The position numbers were made by a program, and so were the translations under genes. Below, one piece after another: positions 50,620 through 64,000 of a stretch of 64,000 bases of DNA. Every line of letters starts with the position of its first letter. Positions within the stretch are counted from its first letter, which is position 1. This DNA comes from Dromaius novaehollandiae (taxonomy: Eukaryota > Chordata > Aves > Casuariiformes > Dromaiidae). The notes under the pieces are model-generated. The model searched no databases. It saw nothing but the letters and a program-made list of their open reading frames with translations, and was not told the DNA's origin. The stretch lies in assembly GCF_036370855.1 (NCBI RefSeq), contig NC_088100.1, forward strand, positions 130,933,585-130,997,584, in the 5' to 3' direction.

Positions 50620-52250
50620 AGAGTCTTCTGCCTTCTGTGATGCTGCCTTTTAAAATGAAGCACTGATAAGCCCCAGTGGTGAAAAAAATTATTATTTAAA
50701 ATATCTTCAGAGCTATCTGTTGCCCAAAATGGCTTTTAACTGTTGAAAGAACATCAAACGTTTAAAAATGCATGATCTGCTCTCTGCACTGGCACACAGT
50801 GCCAGGAATATTCGTCAGCCGTATGTTTTTGGCTCACATGTCACAGCGGATTATCCGACACTCCATGAACACGGACTGCTTCCTCCAGCTGCGGCTACAA
50901 AGCTTGTTCTCAGGCACGTCGCTGGATGACACCGCCACCACGACCCGGACCCTGCGCCCACGGCGCGGGCGTCGTATCCCCAGAGCCGCCGAGCAAAACT
51001 ACACCTCATATCCCGAAAACACCTTCCCCTTTGGAAGGAAACAGCCGACAGCAGCTTCGATGAGTTTTCTTTAGTGGTCGACTTTTGAGAAACGCTCTAA
51101 ACTATTCCAAGGCTCCAGATGCTGCTTATCCAGTGGCCTCGCTCTAGAGCTGTAAGCCCCACTCCCAGGGACAGGCTTCATGGCCTGGGCCGGGCGGGTG
51201 GGAAGCTCCTCAGGCTCGGACGGGTCAGGGGAGCTGCAGGCGGTCGCTGCAGCTCACGCCCAGCACGAGGGGCAAGGGCGGAAAGAAAGCCTGCAGCAAC
51301 GTCCAAGGAAGAACGGGATTTACTTGCAGGCTTGCATTGCTTAGCTAAACGAGAGAAAGAAAGGGGAGTCGAGGATCCTCCTTGGCATAAATTCCAGCTA
51401 GCTGGAAATATCTGAATTCACAAGGAAAAATCTTCTTAATTTTTATTTTTGCTCCCTCCTGCTGATGCCAAAATCAGTCCTTTAAAAGATACTCCTTTGG
51501 TCTCTTCTTTCCTTCTGACTGTCCTTTTACAGGGTGTTCAAGGGCAAGCAGGAATCTGGATGAAGCGCTAAGGTGAAGAGAAGATCTCCACAAAGCACTT
51601 GCCTCTAGTACTGCTACCTCTCCCTTTCGGTTCCTTGCCTGCCCTTGTCTCCTGCCCACTCGTTGAGCCCCTACGGCTTGCTCTGGAGGCGGGGGGCACT
51701 CACGTATCCCAAATGCTTCTCCAAAATACGCCCTGCTTCTCTGATGCCCGCCTGCAGCTCCCGCACGGCGGCACGCCGGTCGTGGGAGGCACCTCGAGGG
51801 CTTCCTCCGGGCTGGACTCCCGTCCGGCTGCTCGACAGCAGTCCCAGTGGCTGCCGTCACGACCTGCCAGGCCCTGGAAGTGCAGCTTGCTTGCGTTTTT
51901 TCAATGGAATGCATTAATTAAAAAAATAATAATTCAGAAGACAGTTTGACTGCGATGGACATTTTTGTGGAAAATGCTCATTTTGCTCTATTCCCACCTT
52001 TCCCTTCCCTGTTTGCATGGGTTGAAGTTCAAAAAGAACAAGCAACATGCTTTAAAATAAACATCTGGATTTTTTCCTGCCCCTTTTGGTCTTCAGGAAG
52101 AAAAAAAAAAAGAATCCCACAAACTTATTTAATAACAAAAACTCCCAACATGGAAAAAGTCTATCGGAAAAAAAAAAAGAAGAAACCTCCGCAAAAAGTA
52201 ACCGGCAGTTTTTCCCGCAGCTCTACCACATTATTCTCTCTAGCGTCTGA
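50620..52250. other. gene-poor unique stretch
   Basis: Mixed composition with a GC-enriched piece around 51170-51280. No supported gene, RNA or repeat. Confidence 0.35.
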
Positions 52251-52259
52251 ATATCCTCA

Positions 52260-52920
52260 CCGTCTGGCAGGATGTCCCATGGCAGGGGAATCCTCAAGCG
52301 CTGCTCAGAGCGCTGCGTCTCGGCTCCGCGCGCGCAAGAGGAGCTCTGGGCACGACCGGCCGGGCCTCGGGCTCTCGCGGTGAATTCCCCGCATGCCCCG
52401 CCCGGCCCCCAAACCGGCTCCCTTCCCCTGCCGCCCCCGCGTTGCTGGGTGGGCCCCGCACACGCACACGCATTTCTCTGCCGCTCCTCGTCCCGGTGAG
52501 GCCCGTGCCCGGCGCGGCACGCCGTGCCGTGCGGCGTCAGCCCCGGGCTCCTGGGGAGAGCTGCGTTTCTCGCAGCACGGGGGCACGCGCGGGGCGAGCG
52601 GCCCTCTGCCGCGGCCGGATCCCGCTCTCCCAAGCCCAGCGCTGCTTGCTTTTGGGTTCGCTTTCAACGTTTTTGCCTGCTGGTATTTGGAAGGCGGCCG
52701 TTGTAGTGAGAAGGACAGGCAAGCTGCTGCTTGGGAAGAGCATCGGAGAGCGTCGCTGCCTGGCCCCTTTGGGGCGAACGCTCCCGGGTTGGGCTGCCGG
52801 GCACGGAAGGAAGGCGCTCCGGTAAACCCAGCTTTCCCCGACGGTCCTGGAGGCCGCGCGGCCTCGGAAGCAAGCTGGCAGACCTGTGCGCTGGCTGAGC
52901 CGCCCACTCGCACCGCTTTA
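52260..52920. other. GC-rich, CpG-enriched patch
   Basis: About 660 bp of CpG-enriched sequence is open in several frames on both strands (up to 250 codons). Dual-strand openness and Ala/Arg/Pro-rich content argue against coding. It may be an orphan CpG island. Confidence 0.42.
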
Positions 52921-52924
52921 TCGC

Positions 52925-55900
52925 AAGCCCTGAGATATTTGATATTTTTATTAGAATTTCAGGCTCGACTTCACCCCCACCCCCAATATGTTTCAATCTC
53001 TTGTGGTTTTGGATGTGAGCCTGAAAACATAACGCAGAGAGTCAGAAATGGAAAGGCAAATAAAGCAAACTCGACGCTTTCATCGCACGGTTCCAGCACG
53101 ATGCTGGGGACTGCGGCTCTCGGGTTTAGGCTGCCTGACTCATAATACGCCTTACATACGCTTTGCACTGGAACCGTGTCAGCAGCGATGGCTTTCTGCT
53201 TGACTTGGTGCAGAGGGGGCCAGACTCACCTCTAGTAAGTGCAGAAAACACAAAATTCTTCTGGCTTTCTACCGACGAAACTGAGAACTGGACGTAGCCC
53301 TCAATTAAACCTGGCAAAAATCCCCGAAGCTCAGTTAACCTCTCTCCAGCATTATCCTCTGATTTAGAGCGGAAAGAAAACAGAGCAAAGTCCCCCTCTC
53401 CAGGCACTCTCCTCCAAAAAAGAAAAGGGGGAAAAAAAAATCTGCTCTGTGGTTTGTCCACAAGCAGGAAATAGTAGAAAGGGAACCTGCTTTCTAGATG
53501 TTTCTGGCATCTCCTTGAATTTGGATATTTCAGCTCGGGGACTGACCTGTTGCTCGTTATGCAGACAAAATTCAAAACTCTGCAATTTCCCTTATTGCTA
53601 GAAAATGCAGCTTTCTTCTTTTCTTCACTTTTCTCCAGCCAAAGTGTGGCTTGATTTTGCTAAAGCAAACCAAAGGTCATACCTGTCTCCACGAACATCC
53701 TGTTTGGAAGTCTTCCTCACGTAAGATCGCTCCCAGCAAACGCGTAGTACCCAGGCTAACCAACAGATTACCTTGGTAAAAAAACGCCTTGAGGTGGTCT
53801 CCTAAGCCAGAAGTCTCCTAAACATGATGCTGTCTTGCTCGGGGCATTTCCTGCTATTACTCCGTTTGTCTTCTCCCACCAACAATCTTGCCGCGCACCT
53901 GTTGGCCGGAGCCCGTGTGCAAGGCAGGCTGACAGGCCATGTGCAAGGGTGGGTTTTTTCCTTATGAACTGCTATCTTTGATCCATTTTTCATACATTTC
54001 CCTGTGCAAGTGCACAAAGACAAATATGCATTGTAATATTTATGAACACAGCCTGATAGTTACTATGGTTTCAAAGGAAACAGTAAAAATGGATAGAAAA
54101 CTGGATGCACTTCACGTTAGGCGGCTAAGGTACAGCACGCTATAAATTCGCTTCAAACTGACTCACTTCTTTCGATGAGGTAAGTGTTGACGTTAGACAA
54201 TTTGGTGGGGAGCATTTATTTCTGCATTTATTAAAATGTAAGTAACCGCAGGAGTAACACCTCCTAAAAGGCTTGCAGGTGCTTGTCTTCAAAAATCCAA
54301 CGCTCGAAGAGGATAAAATGCACAAATTGCATTTCAAATGATTCATCATTGGCTGAAAGAGAATAGATACGTTCAGGTGTGTAATTAATGCAGGCAATGC
54401 ATAATTAACATCACTCAAATCCACGGAACTGCCCAAATTCCTAAATTTCAGCATGTTCAAAACAAGCTGCAGAATCAAAGTGGAAGAGAAATATTTGTTA
54501 AGATGTAGACGTGTTGCCTAAACAACATGCTTAATTTATCCAAGGGCTGTACTTCATACGCACTCAGATGCAGGTGAATGCTGTCTCAGAAATGCAAAGC
54601 ACTCAAGTGAAAAGGAAGCGGATGAAAAATATATCGGTAAAAATGTGCTCAATATGTAAAAATAGCTGTGGAGAGGTCAGTGCTCCGAGCAGCCGAGGCA
54701 GCGCGTAGTGCCCAGAGACTGAGCCTCGCGTCAGTGCGATCGTGGCATTCTCCTCCCGTGAAACGCTGCAGGAGCCAGCTCGCGTCTGGCTTTCCTTGGC
54801 TCTCCAAAAGACTCAGTAAGGCCGGAATAAGACGTCGGCTTGTTCGCATCACAGGGAAATATAAACTGAGGTCAAGAAAACCACAACATCTGGAATGTGA
54901 GAAAAGGATTTACTGTTAAGGGCTTAATGAACTCTGAAAATAAAGTTCTCAACTTTGCTAATTTGTTTGGGCTTCAAAGAGGCATAACATGCAAAGCTGA
55001 GAGAAGGTTTTACGGCTCTCCTGAAGAAATAAAAAATCACATCTGAGCTAAAATTAGAGAAACACAACAACAGTAGAGATAGCAGCACTGTTCTTTAGCC
55101 GATGCTAGGAGAAAATGCTCAATAGTTACCGCTAGGGATTTATGTCCCAATTATTGGGGGAAAAGGAGCAGGAGAGATGCTGTGCTTCAGCAGCTCAGGG
55201 ACAGAAAGCCCCACCGAGCTGGGGCATGGGACGCAACGGAGATTTGCAGACCCTTACGTGCTACACAAATTCCTGATGCTGTTTACTCAGGGCTGCAGGG
55301 GTGAAAGGACGCACCTATAGCAGCATTTTAGCTCGCATCAGAAACGCGTCCAGCTAGAGCGCTTTGGTTCACACCGTGGCCTGCTTGCAGGGTGTGCACA
55401 GCGCCCGCTTCTCAGCGGAACCAAAAGCTGGAAGATACACATTTAATGCACTCCAGGCGTTCAGGCCATGGGAAACAGATGAAAGCTGATCCAGAGGAAA
55501 CCCCTCTGCACCGATGCATGGTGTGGATGTCGGGTCCTCAGCACCACCTGCTTTGCTCTGCTGCTCTGCTCCGTGTGTTAAAGCAACCTGCAGCACAGCA
55601 GAGCCATTCGGGCAGATCACTGCGTGTTTCTTAGGCTATTCCTGCACAGTGCCCCACACCTACAGGCATCGGGACACGAAACTGGCTTAGGACACAGGTA
55701 CAGACCATTCCCAGTGCTTCTCTGCTCCAGGGAGGTGCACAAAAACCACGAAATACCAAATGCAGTCGCGATCCTGCAGCTCGTCCCTGCAGGATGGTCG
55801 GTATTTTCATCCCGCCGCAGCAAGCCCTTCACTCCAAAGCAGCTGCAGAGCTGACCCCCAGTCCCTCTGCTCACGATGCAAATCGGATTGCAGCAATTCC

Positions 55901-57400
55901 CCTGAAATCAATGGGGTTTAACTGGAAAGGGACCAGAAACAAGAGAATTAGGTCCCTAAGATCAGGATCTAATTAGGAGTGCCACCTACTTCCCCGCTTT
56001 CAGCGAGGGCCCATCTATTGCCTGGTAATCGAAGCTGCAATAATTTCAGTGGCCCAGGCCAGGAGGTTAGTGGAACGAGAGCACATTGAGCAATGACTGT
56101 GTGATTTCCCTGTCATGCTACTTTGTCAAGATTTTGGTAGTATTTTATAACCCTCTTTTACCCTCAGCCATCAGCACAGAAGCCTGTAGATGAGGTTCAT
56201 TCACCACTCGGAGCTGCAGGTTGCAAATTTTCCTAGCTGGATGTAAAAAAGGGATTTAACACGTAACACAGCGGAGCCCTAATCCTGTCCTAGCGTGTGA
56301 GATTGTGGCCTTCCTGCAAACGGCAAGTCCCTGCCAACCCCGGCTGCTTTTGCTCTGCAGCAAGTCGTGGGACACAGGCCAGAGTAAGGAGAGAAAGAGC
56401 ATCTGCGAATTTTCGGTAAAACTGCTGTTCTGCAGACTGGAGTCAGCAACAGTGGGAGGAAGCCTGAGTTTTGAAGTTGGTTTCTTCAGAAAACAGGCAG
56501 CTTCTCCCATGCATTTCTCCACCTCTGCATCGCCAAGGTCAGCGCGCATAGGGCTGCCTTGGCCCCTAAAGAGGTTGGTATCAACAGCGACGCGGTTTCC
56601 CGGCGCGTGCCTGGTACGTGTGCTCGGCTCCCGAAGACGCCATGGGACAGAGAGCTCTGACTGCCCTTAGAAAAATCACAGCGAGCCCTGGCTTCTTGCA
56701 GCCAAATGACACGTAATTCTCCCCATCACCGCTGTGCTTCTGTCCCTCAAGCAGAGAGATGACAGACACACACGGAAATCCCAGCGTGGCATTGCAGCCG
56801 GGGAAAACTAAGATTGCCCTGTACGCACACAGCGTTTTGAGCTTCCTCACTGTTCTGAAGTACATTACAAAATAAATGCACTAAAAAAAAGCTATTATGG
56901 CTCTCTGCTCTTTGTGATGCCTGTTGGAGACAGTGGTCTGGGATGCAGGTGTGCACACTATCGCTTTACCACCATCGATGTTAGTAAATGCCCTTCATCC
57001 CCCCGGTCTGGTCCAAGAGGTAAAATCGTCCCAATCCCCGTATTTTCTCTTTTCGGAATCACAGACCCAGTTACACGGCATCCTCTCTGTGTGCCTTTCC
57101 ACCAACGCTGCCACCAGCAACAAATTACGGCTCTTCGTCCCGCCAAGGCGGAGCGTTATTTCTGCTTGCTCAAGGACGAACCACCTCCCAGATCTCGCGT
57201 GTCCGGGACGCGCGCTGGGAGCCCGCGGCACCCCCGGGCCGCCCCAGCGACTGCGGCTGTCCCTCTCGCGGGCAGGCGGGCGCCCGGCTGCTGGTGCCAC
57301 CGCGCACCTCTACCTCTTGCTTCACGCAGCACGGGGCGCATCGCAGCCAGACTGGGCTCGGAGCGATCCGGGGGTTTCCTGTGGCCCTAGGCGCAGAGGC
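52925..57400. other. gene-poor stretch
   Basis: This is unique sequence with no supported gene. Around 55890-55975, CCCCTGAAATCAATGGGG, then TTAGGTCCCTAAGATCAGGA resembles another old saTcAATGGG-type amniote repeat. A GC-rich patch lies at 57170-57400. Confidence 0.33.
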
Positions 57401-57419
57401 AAGCCTTCTCCCCCTGCGC

Positions 57420-59060
57420 CATTATTAATTGCAAAATAACGATTTCTCCAAGCAAGAACTTTAATTCTTCGCGTTAACAGTATACTCACATCTGTTTGCA
57501 GTAAATATTTCAAAGTGACTTTGGGGAGGAAGGAAAAAAGACCAATCTTACATGAGTTTTATGCAACTGTTTCCAAGCATATGCTCATAAAATATTATTT
57601 GGGGAAGATTAATTGAAGTGCTGATTAAAATGCAGTATTTGTTCACAATGCCAAGAAGGTTACTCGGCGCTTTGAAACTTCCCCTTGCAGTGATCCCCTC
57701 TGTTCCTGCTCGGCCGGATTCTCGCGGTGACGGGATTGCCCCCAAACGCGAGCAGGCTCCCCGCCCTCTGCTCTCCTCTCCCCGCTTAGGAAAATGGTGA
57801 AAATTGACCATTAACTAGGGATTAGCTCATACATTAAATAATGTTGTAAAATATCTTTATGGCGCTACTTCTAGCAGCATTAAAGATTCAGGACATCGAA
57901 AGCTCAGGATAAAAGATATCTAAGTATGTATTTTTTTGAAGCAGTAACCTATCTTTAGACAATGTAAAATGGCAAAGCGTCGACTTTTACAGTGCAATAA
58001 TTCTTATCTACTAAATATCATAAATATAGTTACCTCATAATAATTACCTAATCCTTATTATTTTGCTTTTAGAATATTTATTTAGGCTGGGGTTACTAAA
58101 ATTTCAAATAATACAGGGCCTGCTGTCATGGCTCTTTATCCGAATGAATCGTAGTCTCTTGTAAACAGTCCTGTGATCTGATTTCCATTGGGACGGGAGT
58201 TGTAAAAGGCCGGGGATTTGCAATGGATTTACACGTATACTGTTTCAGTTAAGTTACCAAGGTCGACTTAACAGCCCTTTTCCTCAGAGTCTTAAATACA
58301 TTTGCCACCCAGCCTCTTTATATCACATTCAAGGAAATGGGTGGTGTGATTGTAAAGGGTGCTTGAACTCCAGTGGAAACTCCAATTTACATTCTTTTAA
58401 CCAATATGGGGATTTTTTTTTTTTTTAATGAGCTTTGTTGAGTCGTTAGAAAACCAATTCTGGCTAATATGTAGGGCACACGGGCAAGACACAGGTTTCT
58501 TTGAGTTTTGAAAAGGTCATTCAGCTTTCATGATTTCAGAAAGCAATGGAGAATAACACTTGCCACTAAATTGTATCACAGATATTAGCATAGTCCTCCG
58601 AAGTCCAAGTTTTGTTCCCGGAAGAATATATCAGATGACTGACCCACGATAATAGACAGCTCTTTTTAAGAGCAAAGTTACTCCAGACTAAATACAAAAC
58701 AAACAAACATTGACGCCTTTTGATTACTTGTTACGTTTTCAGCAAAGCTCAAATAGTTTGACTTGTGGCGATTGTGCAGAAATGTACCGATAATAAAAGT
58801 AAATGAACTTCATAGCTAATTCTCAGGTCTAAATGACTGGTTTGATTGTCTCGTTCACTTGGCAAACAATTTCTTTTCTAAATGTTACCTCAGCCACAGA
58901 TATAATTTCTCTAACACTGCAGAAAGAATCAGATTAAAATATGATACAGAAGCAGCACTTACCTTGGACTGATTAATATGCTTAAGCTGTTACCATGCCA
59001 CCATGCTTAAAAGCATGAAGATATGCTTTTCTACACTAGTCTATATATATTGATACCTCC
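57420..59060. promoter_or_regulatory. long AT-rich candidate conserved enhancer region
   Basis: About 1.6 kb is nearly free of long open frames and transposon landmarks, with many homeodomain cores (TAAT, ATTA, TTTATGG), TTTTAATGAGCTTTG and GATA-like sites. Compositional evenness and lack of repeats over this length are unusual for neutral DNA in this window. One or more conserved enhancers are plausible. Confidence 0.4.
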
Positions 59061-59269
59061 TGTGTGCCAGGAAAACCTCTTTGATTAGTCACACTAAACC
59101 ATTGCTTAAGTGGTATGAATTTCTCAGGCCTGCACTTTCCCTAATCAAGTAATAAATTCTGGGACTAATCATAAGCACTGCTGTCTTTTCTCTGTGCTGC
59201 GCAAGGAGATTCATCAGGAGTTTCCCCGGCCGTACTAAAGATAGAACAGCTAAGGAAGTGTAAACGCGT

Positions 59270-59660
59270 GCTGCAGCCCAAGGCAAGGTCCCTCCCGTGG
59301 GTCGTGGGGCAGCCGCCAAGGCAGCTAGAGCCTTGCCGGGCGCTGGGCTGGGCTTTGCCGCGGCTGCTCGGGCAGGAGCTTCTGCTCAGCTCTGCTCTGC
59401 CTGGGCTTTGCAGGGAGCCGGCCCGGCGGCAGGTAAGACACAGCGCTACCGAGATAAGGACAGCCGGGGCTCGCTTCTCCCTCCCTCGCACGGCGAGGGG
59501 GCTGGCGGCCGGAGGGGCGCGCGCTGGGATGCTCCGCAGCCGGGAAGGTTTCCCGTCTCTCGGAGCGGGAACGATCGGCTTGGAGCGCGTGTGACGTCTG
59601 AGCCGGGCTTTTGAACTCGCCCTGGGTATGTGGAACCGCAACGCGCTCTCCAGCCCTCGG
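59270..59660. other. CpG-enriched patch with a plus-strand splice donor
   Basis: This GC-rich patch carries CAG|GTAAGA at 59431-59438 (junction 59433/59434). It could be the first exon of a non-coding transcript. No acceptor, promoter element or coding frame can be tied to it. Confidence 0.35.
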
Positions 59661-62600
59661 CCGCCCTCAATGACAACATTCTTCAGAACTGTGCATGAAA
59701 TTCAATCTAATTCTTTCGTACTCATGTTACCCTACTCTTGGCTTAAACGTTGCGTTTTTAAGCCAAAATGCAAAGTTAATCTATCATAATGCCCCTCCAG
59801 GTGAGATTTATTATAGATCACTTTCTAAAAGCAGCGCGCTCTGTGTGCATGTGCATACCATATTCATCTTACTGTTACCCAGTCGAAAAATTCCCAGTGT
59901 GTGCCGCGCCTGGGATATAATAGCAGGCATGCCAAGCGAATATGACACTTATGCTAATCTGCACCCCGCTGTGCAAAAACATACACAAGGATTCCATTAC
60001 CACATTCATTAGGCTGCAGTGCACTTCATCGTGAATAGGGATTATGAACTATAATAGAGTGAAAACAGTTGATTGAATCCACTTAGCCAGATCTCTGTGA
60101 CATTAGCCAAATATTTCACTAGGAGGAAGAGTAGGAGCCATCCTTCCCGTCGTGAAGGGCATCACCCGGGACGTGGTGCCTTCTCCCCACCTTTCCCCTG
60201 CCTTTTTCAAGCTGCAAGTGCGAAGTTTCCAGCAAGCTGAGGGAGCGATGACGCTGTGCACCGACGCAGGGCTTCGCACGCCCGCCGCGCCGTCCCGGCA
60301 CTAATCAACGGGCCGTGCGGCGTGGGCGCTGCCGGGACGGGCCCGCTCCTCGCACCCGTGCGCTCTTGCTGCCGTTGCACGGGCTGGCCAAAGCGCCTTG
60401 TCAGGTCCTCCATGCACCTGTTAGCAAGCTTTTTTGGCACGATTTCTAAGCCGACCCTGCCCGTAACAAGAACTCCCCGGGACATCATTACGCTGTTTAA
60501 ACGGTAACCAGAGTCAGACGAAAAAAAGACGTTGTCCAGCTCTGTGTTCGAGTTTCTTCAGCTCGCTTTGAGCGTCTGCGCAAGTCTCATTTCTACAAGA
60601 CACGGCTGCTGCCTGACAGCCTGCCTTTCTCGGCAGAAAGTTGGACCCGAACTATTTAAAATATTGTCAGAAACAATAAAGAATGGAATACAAGTTACCA
60701 CTCCAGAAATGTTTAGGAATTCGGTTGTGCCCAGAAGAAAAAAGAGAAAAGGAAAGAAAGGAATGAAGCCTTCCCCATGTACGAGACTCAAAAAATCGTA
60801 ATAGAAACCTTCTGCAGTTAGCATTTACTTCTTGCTGGGACTCTCTTGTTTATACACTTCCTTTCAGTGCAGCAGCGAAACAGGAAGCTCCTCTTAGCAG
60901 CAGCTTCATGGAACTAAGGAATTGCTGAAACCTGTGGCAGAAGCAGCTTATTGTGCTCCTTCTCAGCTGAAAAGCGAAAGAAAAGAGAAAGAATAGAAAA
61001 ACGCAGAAGGCCTTTGCCAGCAACCACATATTTTTTCTTGCACGCTTCTGATCAGCTGCGAAGTGCTTACGCACGGGCGTTTGCTGATCTCCCCTGCCCC
61101 GAGTGGCCCCCACTCCCGGGCTTTGGGCTTCCCCCCGACGAGGCGGGCTGCAGCGGGCACGGGAGAATGTGGCCCCGGTGCCTGGGGAGGGATGCGGGAG
61201 CGGAGCGGCTGGAGCAGCGGCACCGGCTGGCGGGAGCGCGAGGCTGGGAAGACGCGGGATCGCAGGTGCTCCCCTCGGTACCTTCTCCGGGCAGACTGCC
61301 GTGAAGAAGCCAGGAAGGAATACGGACACAAGGATGGCCCGAGCAGATGTGAAGGCTGGGCTAAAGCAGGATTCGATGGCAAAAGTCGTGGGAAGGGAAG
61401 GGTGGTGGGAGGTCAGGACTAGGCGGGACTCGTATGAGGACAAGGGGAGAGGGACAAACTGGCAGTGGTGGTGGCTGAAAGACTGAACTGATTTGACTTG
61501 GGGAAAAAGAATGAATTCCGGGACAAAGAGCAGGAACAAAGACATCCAGAGTAAAACCCAGAATCCCATTACTCGGTGGGCTCGGGAGACTGGGCGACAG
61601 AGATATTGGGTAGAGGCTGCAGGAGTTCAGGAAGAAAAACATGTATCATGGGCTGGGCTTACTGCTGCTGTTATTACATTTTCGGTTTTTAAAATACATA
61701 TCTCACTCACGGAATTTTTGAACCCGTACAGTGAGCAATACCGTCAGCGCACACGACGCTGGGGGCAGCCTGCTTCATAACCCCCCGTAGCAGTCTGCAT
61801 TTGGCATGAACGTGTAGGCTAAATCTGTTTGGCTGGCATTACTTCCTAGTTTTTCAAAGTCTTTTCCAAAAATAAAGAATTGGGTTTCTGAGCACAGGCA
61901 GGTACTTCCTCTGGAAGATGATGAGTGCTATCTGAAAGGACGATTTCAGTGAAAGTTGAGGTAGGTCAGTATTTTATAGTCAGGCCTTTTGACGGTAGAC
62001 CTGGTCTTCCTGGAGAAAGTTTTATTGCTAACTTCAGAGGGAATAGGTCTGAGGCCCGTATAAAATATCCTGGAGAAGAAGAATGAGTACTGTATAAACT
62101 CCTGAAGGAAATGGGACTCCCAGAAATGGCCTGAGTAAAAAAAGTAGTTTTACTAAATATATAGAACACTTAATTTACTAGAGAGAAGGAACAAACTCTG
62201 GGGACAATTTTTTTTTTTTTAATTTAGCTGAGGTCCAGCTTCTATTTTTCAACCTTGAAAGATAAGTGGAAGCATCAAACAGGTTGAACGAGGCACTGTT
62301 TCCCTGCTACAGGAACATGGCCCTTTGCACTGAGATTGTAATACAATCCATCCTCTCTGGGACTGCAAATGCTACAGTGCAAAACTGTGTTTGAAAACCT
62401 CTTTTATCATTCATCGTCTCCAGACTGAAATCATTTTTGACAACCTCTGCAGAAAACAAGCAGCTTTCTGGCTACTGGCGAGCCGATTAAAGGGAGGAAA
62501 CACATGTTCACTGTCAGACAGAGCCCCTGGAGAAAGCATTGACAACCTTTTAACCTCCTTTCCCAGTGAAAGTGCCCAAATGTTTCTCTGGAACAAAACC

Positions 62601-64000
62601 TCAGCATTGTTTTAAGCATCTTTTCATTTAATGCACTATATTTTTCAAGATATGTTAAAAGTCAAAGGAATTCCATTTTAACATGGGATGTTCCAAAATC
62701 AGTTCAATTCCCATGCAAATGACCATACAAAACATTATTAATAGGGAATATCTTTTTAGGAACCAACTTTTTTTCTTCTCTTTCTTCTTCTTCTTCTTCT
62801 TCTTCTTTTTTTTTTACTGTCTGACCACAGTTTAAATACCAACACATTGAAAAGTTCACTAACCTCTACAGTGATTTCTCAAAACAAGCCAAAAAGCCAC
62901 AGGAGTGAAATTTTCTGAACAGTAGGAAGGCTGACTAGCAGACATTATTAGCACTTTGAGCATTCAAATCTGGCCATGGAAACTTTTGCAGCTACAAGAT
63001 GCTGAGGCAGGAAGCACCACACATTACTGATGTATTTGTTATCAAGGGAACCGGTTTCCACTGTATTTAATCATCAGCAACAGGGTAAAATAAATTTTCA
63101 GAAGTAAAACAAGGATTTTTTTTTTTTTTTTTAAAGAAAGGGCTTTCAGAGCAATTGGCCTGGCTTTCTTTGTAGTTATAAACGTCCACTCAGAGGTTGT
63201 TTAACATTTAACCTTGCTATTTTTACCTTAATATCAGCAGCTGGAATAGTTCTGTCTGTTTTGATAAAATGAGACTTTTTTTCCATGTTCCATATTTGCT
63301 TTTACAGCTGAAAGGAACTGTTCCAGCTGAAGTAGGTAACTATAAAACTGCAGTGGTCTAAGCCGCCTGGGAGAGGAGTAGATTATTTGATTAAATGTTC
63401 CTGTAAGTAACTGCACCGGGCGCTGTCCAATAATGCATAATATTTGCTAATGAAAGATAAAAGGCTGCATGCTCTGCAGGCACGAAGCTCCTTGTGGATT
63501 CGGGATTCCTTTTCCAGCGTCCTTGCTCTAGCTGTGCTCAATAGCTCTGCCTGGGTTTGCGCGTGGATTACGACTTGGCTGACGGTGGTGAAAGGGGGAA
63601 CTCAGAGCTGAAACTTGGCTTCTCCAGTGTCAGCCCCAAAGTACTTACTGCCTTTTGGCTTCTTATTTCATTTTTCTGCCTTCAAAAATAGCCGTGCTCT
63701 GACAATGGCGTTCAAAATGCAGCTACAGTCAGCAATGCTTCGACGGCAGCTTTATCCGCGTCCTTTGGGCATGGCAGCTGCTCATGGTCTGGGCAAGTTT
63801 TGCAATGCTCTTCCGCACATATCCAGCATTTTAAGTTGACTGGCTGGGACAAGTGGCACAGAAAAAGTCCCCTCTTACATCATTTCTCCCGGGTCCCCAA
63901 CTGGCTGAACCTGTCCCAAGCAGCCGGCGCAGGAGAAGGAGCCCTCAGCTTTGCAGCAGGGTTTCGCACATGGCTGGAAGTCGGTGGGACTCGTGCTTCC
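59660..64000. other. gene-poor right end of the window
   Basis: This is mostly unique, AT-leaning DNA with small GC patches (60240-60400 and 61070-61290) and simple repeats. No exon of a neighbouring gene was recognised before the right edge. Confidence 0.38.
62780..62806. repeat. (TTC)n trinucleotide repeat
   Basis: About nine uninterrupted TTC/CTT units (GAA on the other strand) are flanked by T runs. Polypurine/polypyrimidine GAA tracts can form triplexes. Confidence 0.88.

Overview
This window is vertebrate nuclear DNA, most likely from a bird or at least a sauropsid. Three things point there. The coding exons are split by spliceosomal introns. Recognisable transposable elements are sparse and old (one CR1-type LINE tail, a few MIR-like SINE fragments, small foldback elements). 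The CpG islands are very GC-rich, with long G/C homopolymer runs. No prokaryotic operon, phage, CRISPR array, rRNA or tRNA gene was found. The species cannot be named from the sequence.

The only protein-coding gene I can support is the 5' part of MEIS1, a TALE-class homeobox transcription factor gene, on the minus strand. Six coding exons are placed to the base with consensus splice sites: 19973-19984 (residues 1-4), 18619-18845 (5-80), 17318-17459 (80-127), 16824-16874 (128-144), 16012-16062 (145-161) and 14480-14626 (162-210). They encode the N-terminus and the PBX-interacting MEIS/PREP (MEINOX) region. The homeodomain and C-terminal exons are absent, so they should lie beyond the left edge, and positions 1-14479 are intron 6 (incomplete). 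MEIS1 is chosen over MEIS2/3 because of paralogue-diagnostic residues ([38 protein letters not shown]).

Layout. Positions 1-14479 are intron 6, with three internal CpG islands (about 4240-5190, 5640-6560, 12790-13890), a palindromic DNA-transposon-like element (8235-8455), an adjoining CR1 fragment (8456-8760), a TG/TA/CA microsatellite (11085-11140) and AT-rich segments that look like regulatory DNA. Positions 14480-19984 hold the compact exon 1-6 block. Positions 19985-22100 hold the 5' leader and CpG-island promoter, with a perfect PBX-MEIS composite site (TGATTGACAG, 20399-20408). From 22100 to 27690 CpG islands alternate with AT-rich segments and end in a 20-21 bp GA-rich minisatellite (27055-27487). 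Positions 27690-64000 form a gene-poor upstream region containing GC-rich patches, old repeats and candidate conserved enhancers (39180-39830, 46560-47400, 57420-59060).

Functional reading. The window looks like a regulatory landscape around one developmental gene. MEIS proteins work as DNA-binding partners of PBX and HOX proteins, and composite sites for those complexes occur in the MEIS1 leader, in intron 4 and upstream, which suggests auto- or cross-regulation (inference). I found no convincing new gene system. The most checkable leads are the autoregulatory site, the divergent splice donor at 22105/22106, the intronic CpG islands, the AT-rich candidate enhancers and the foldback repeats.
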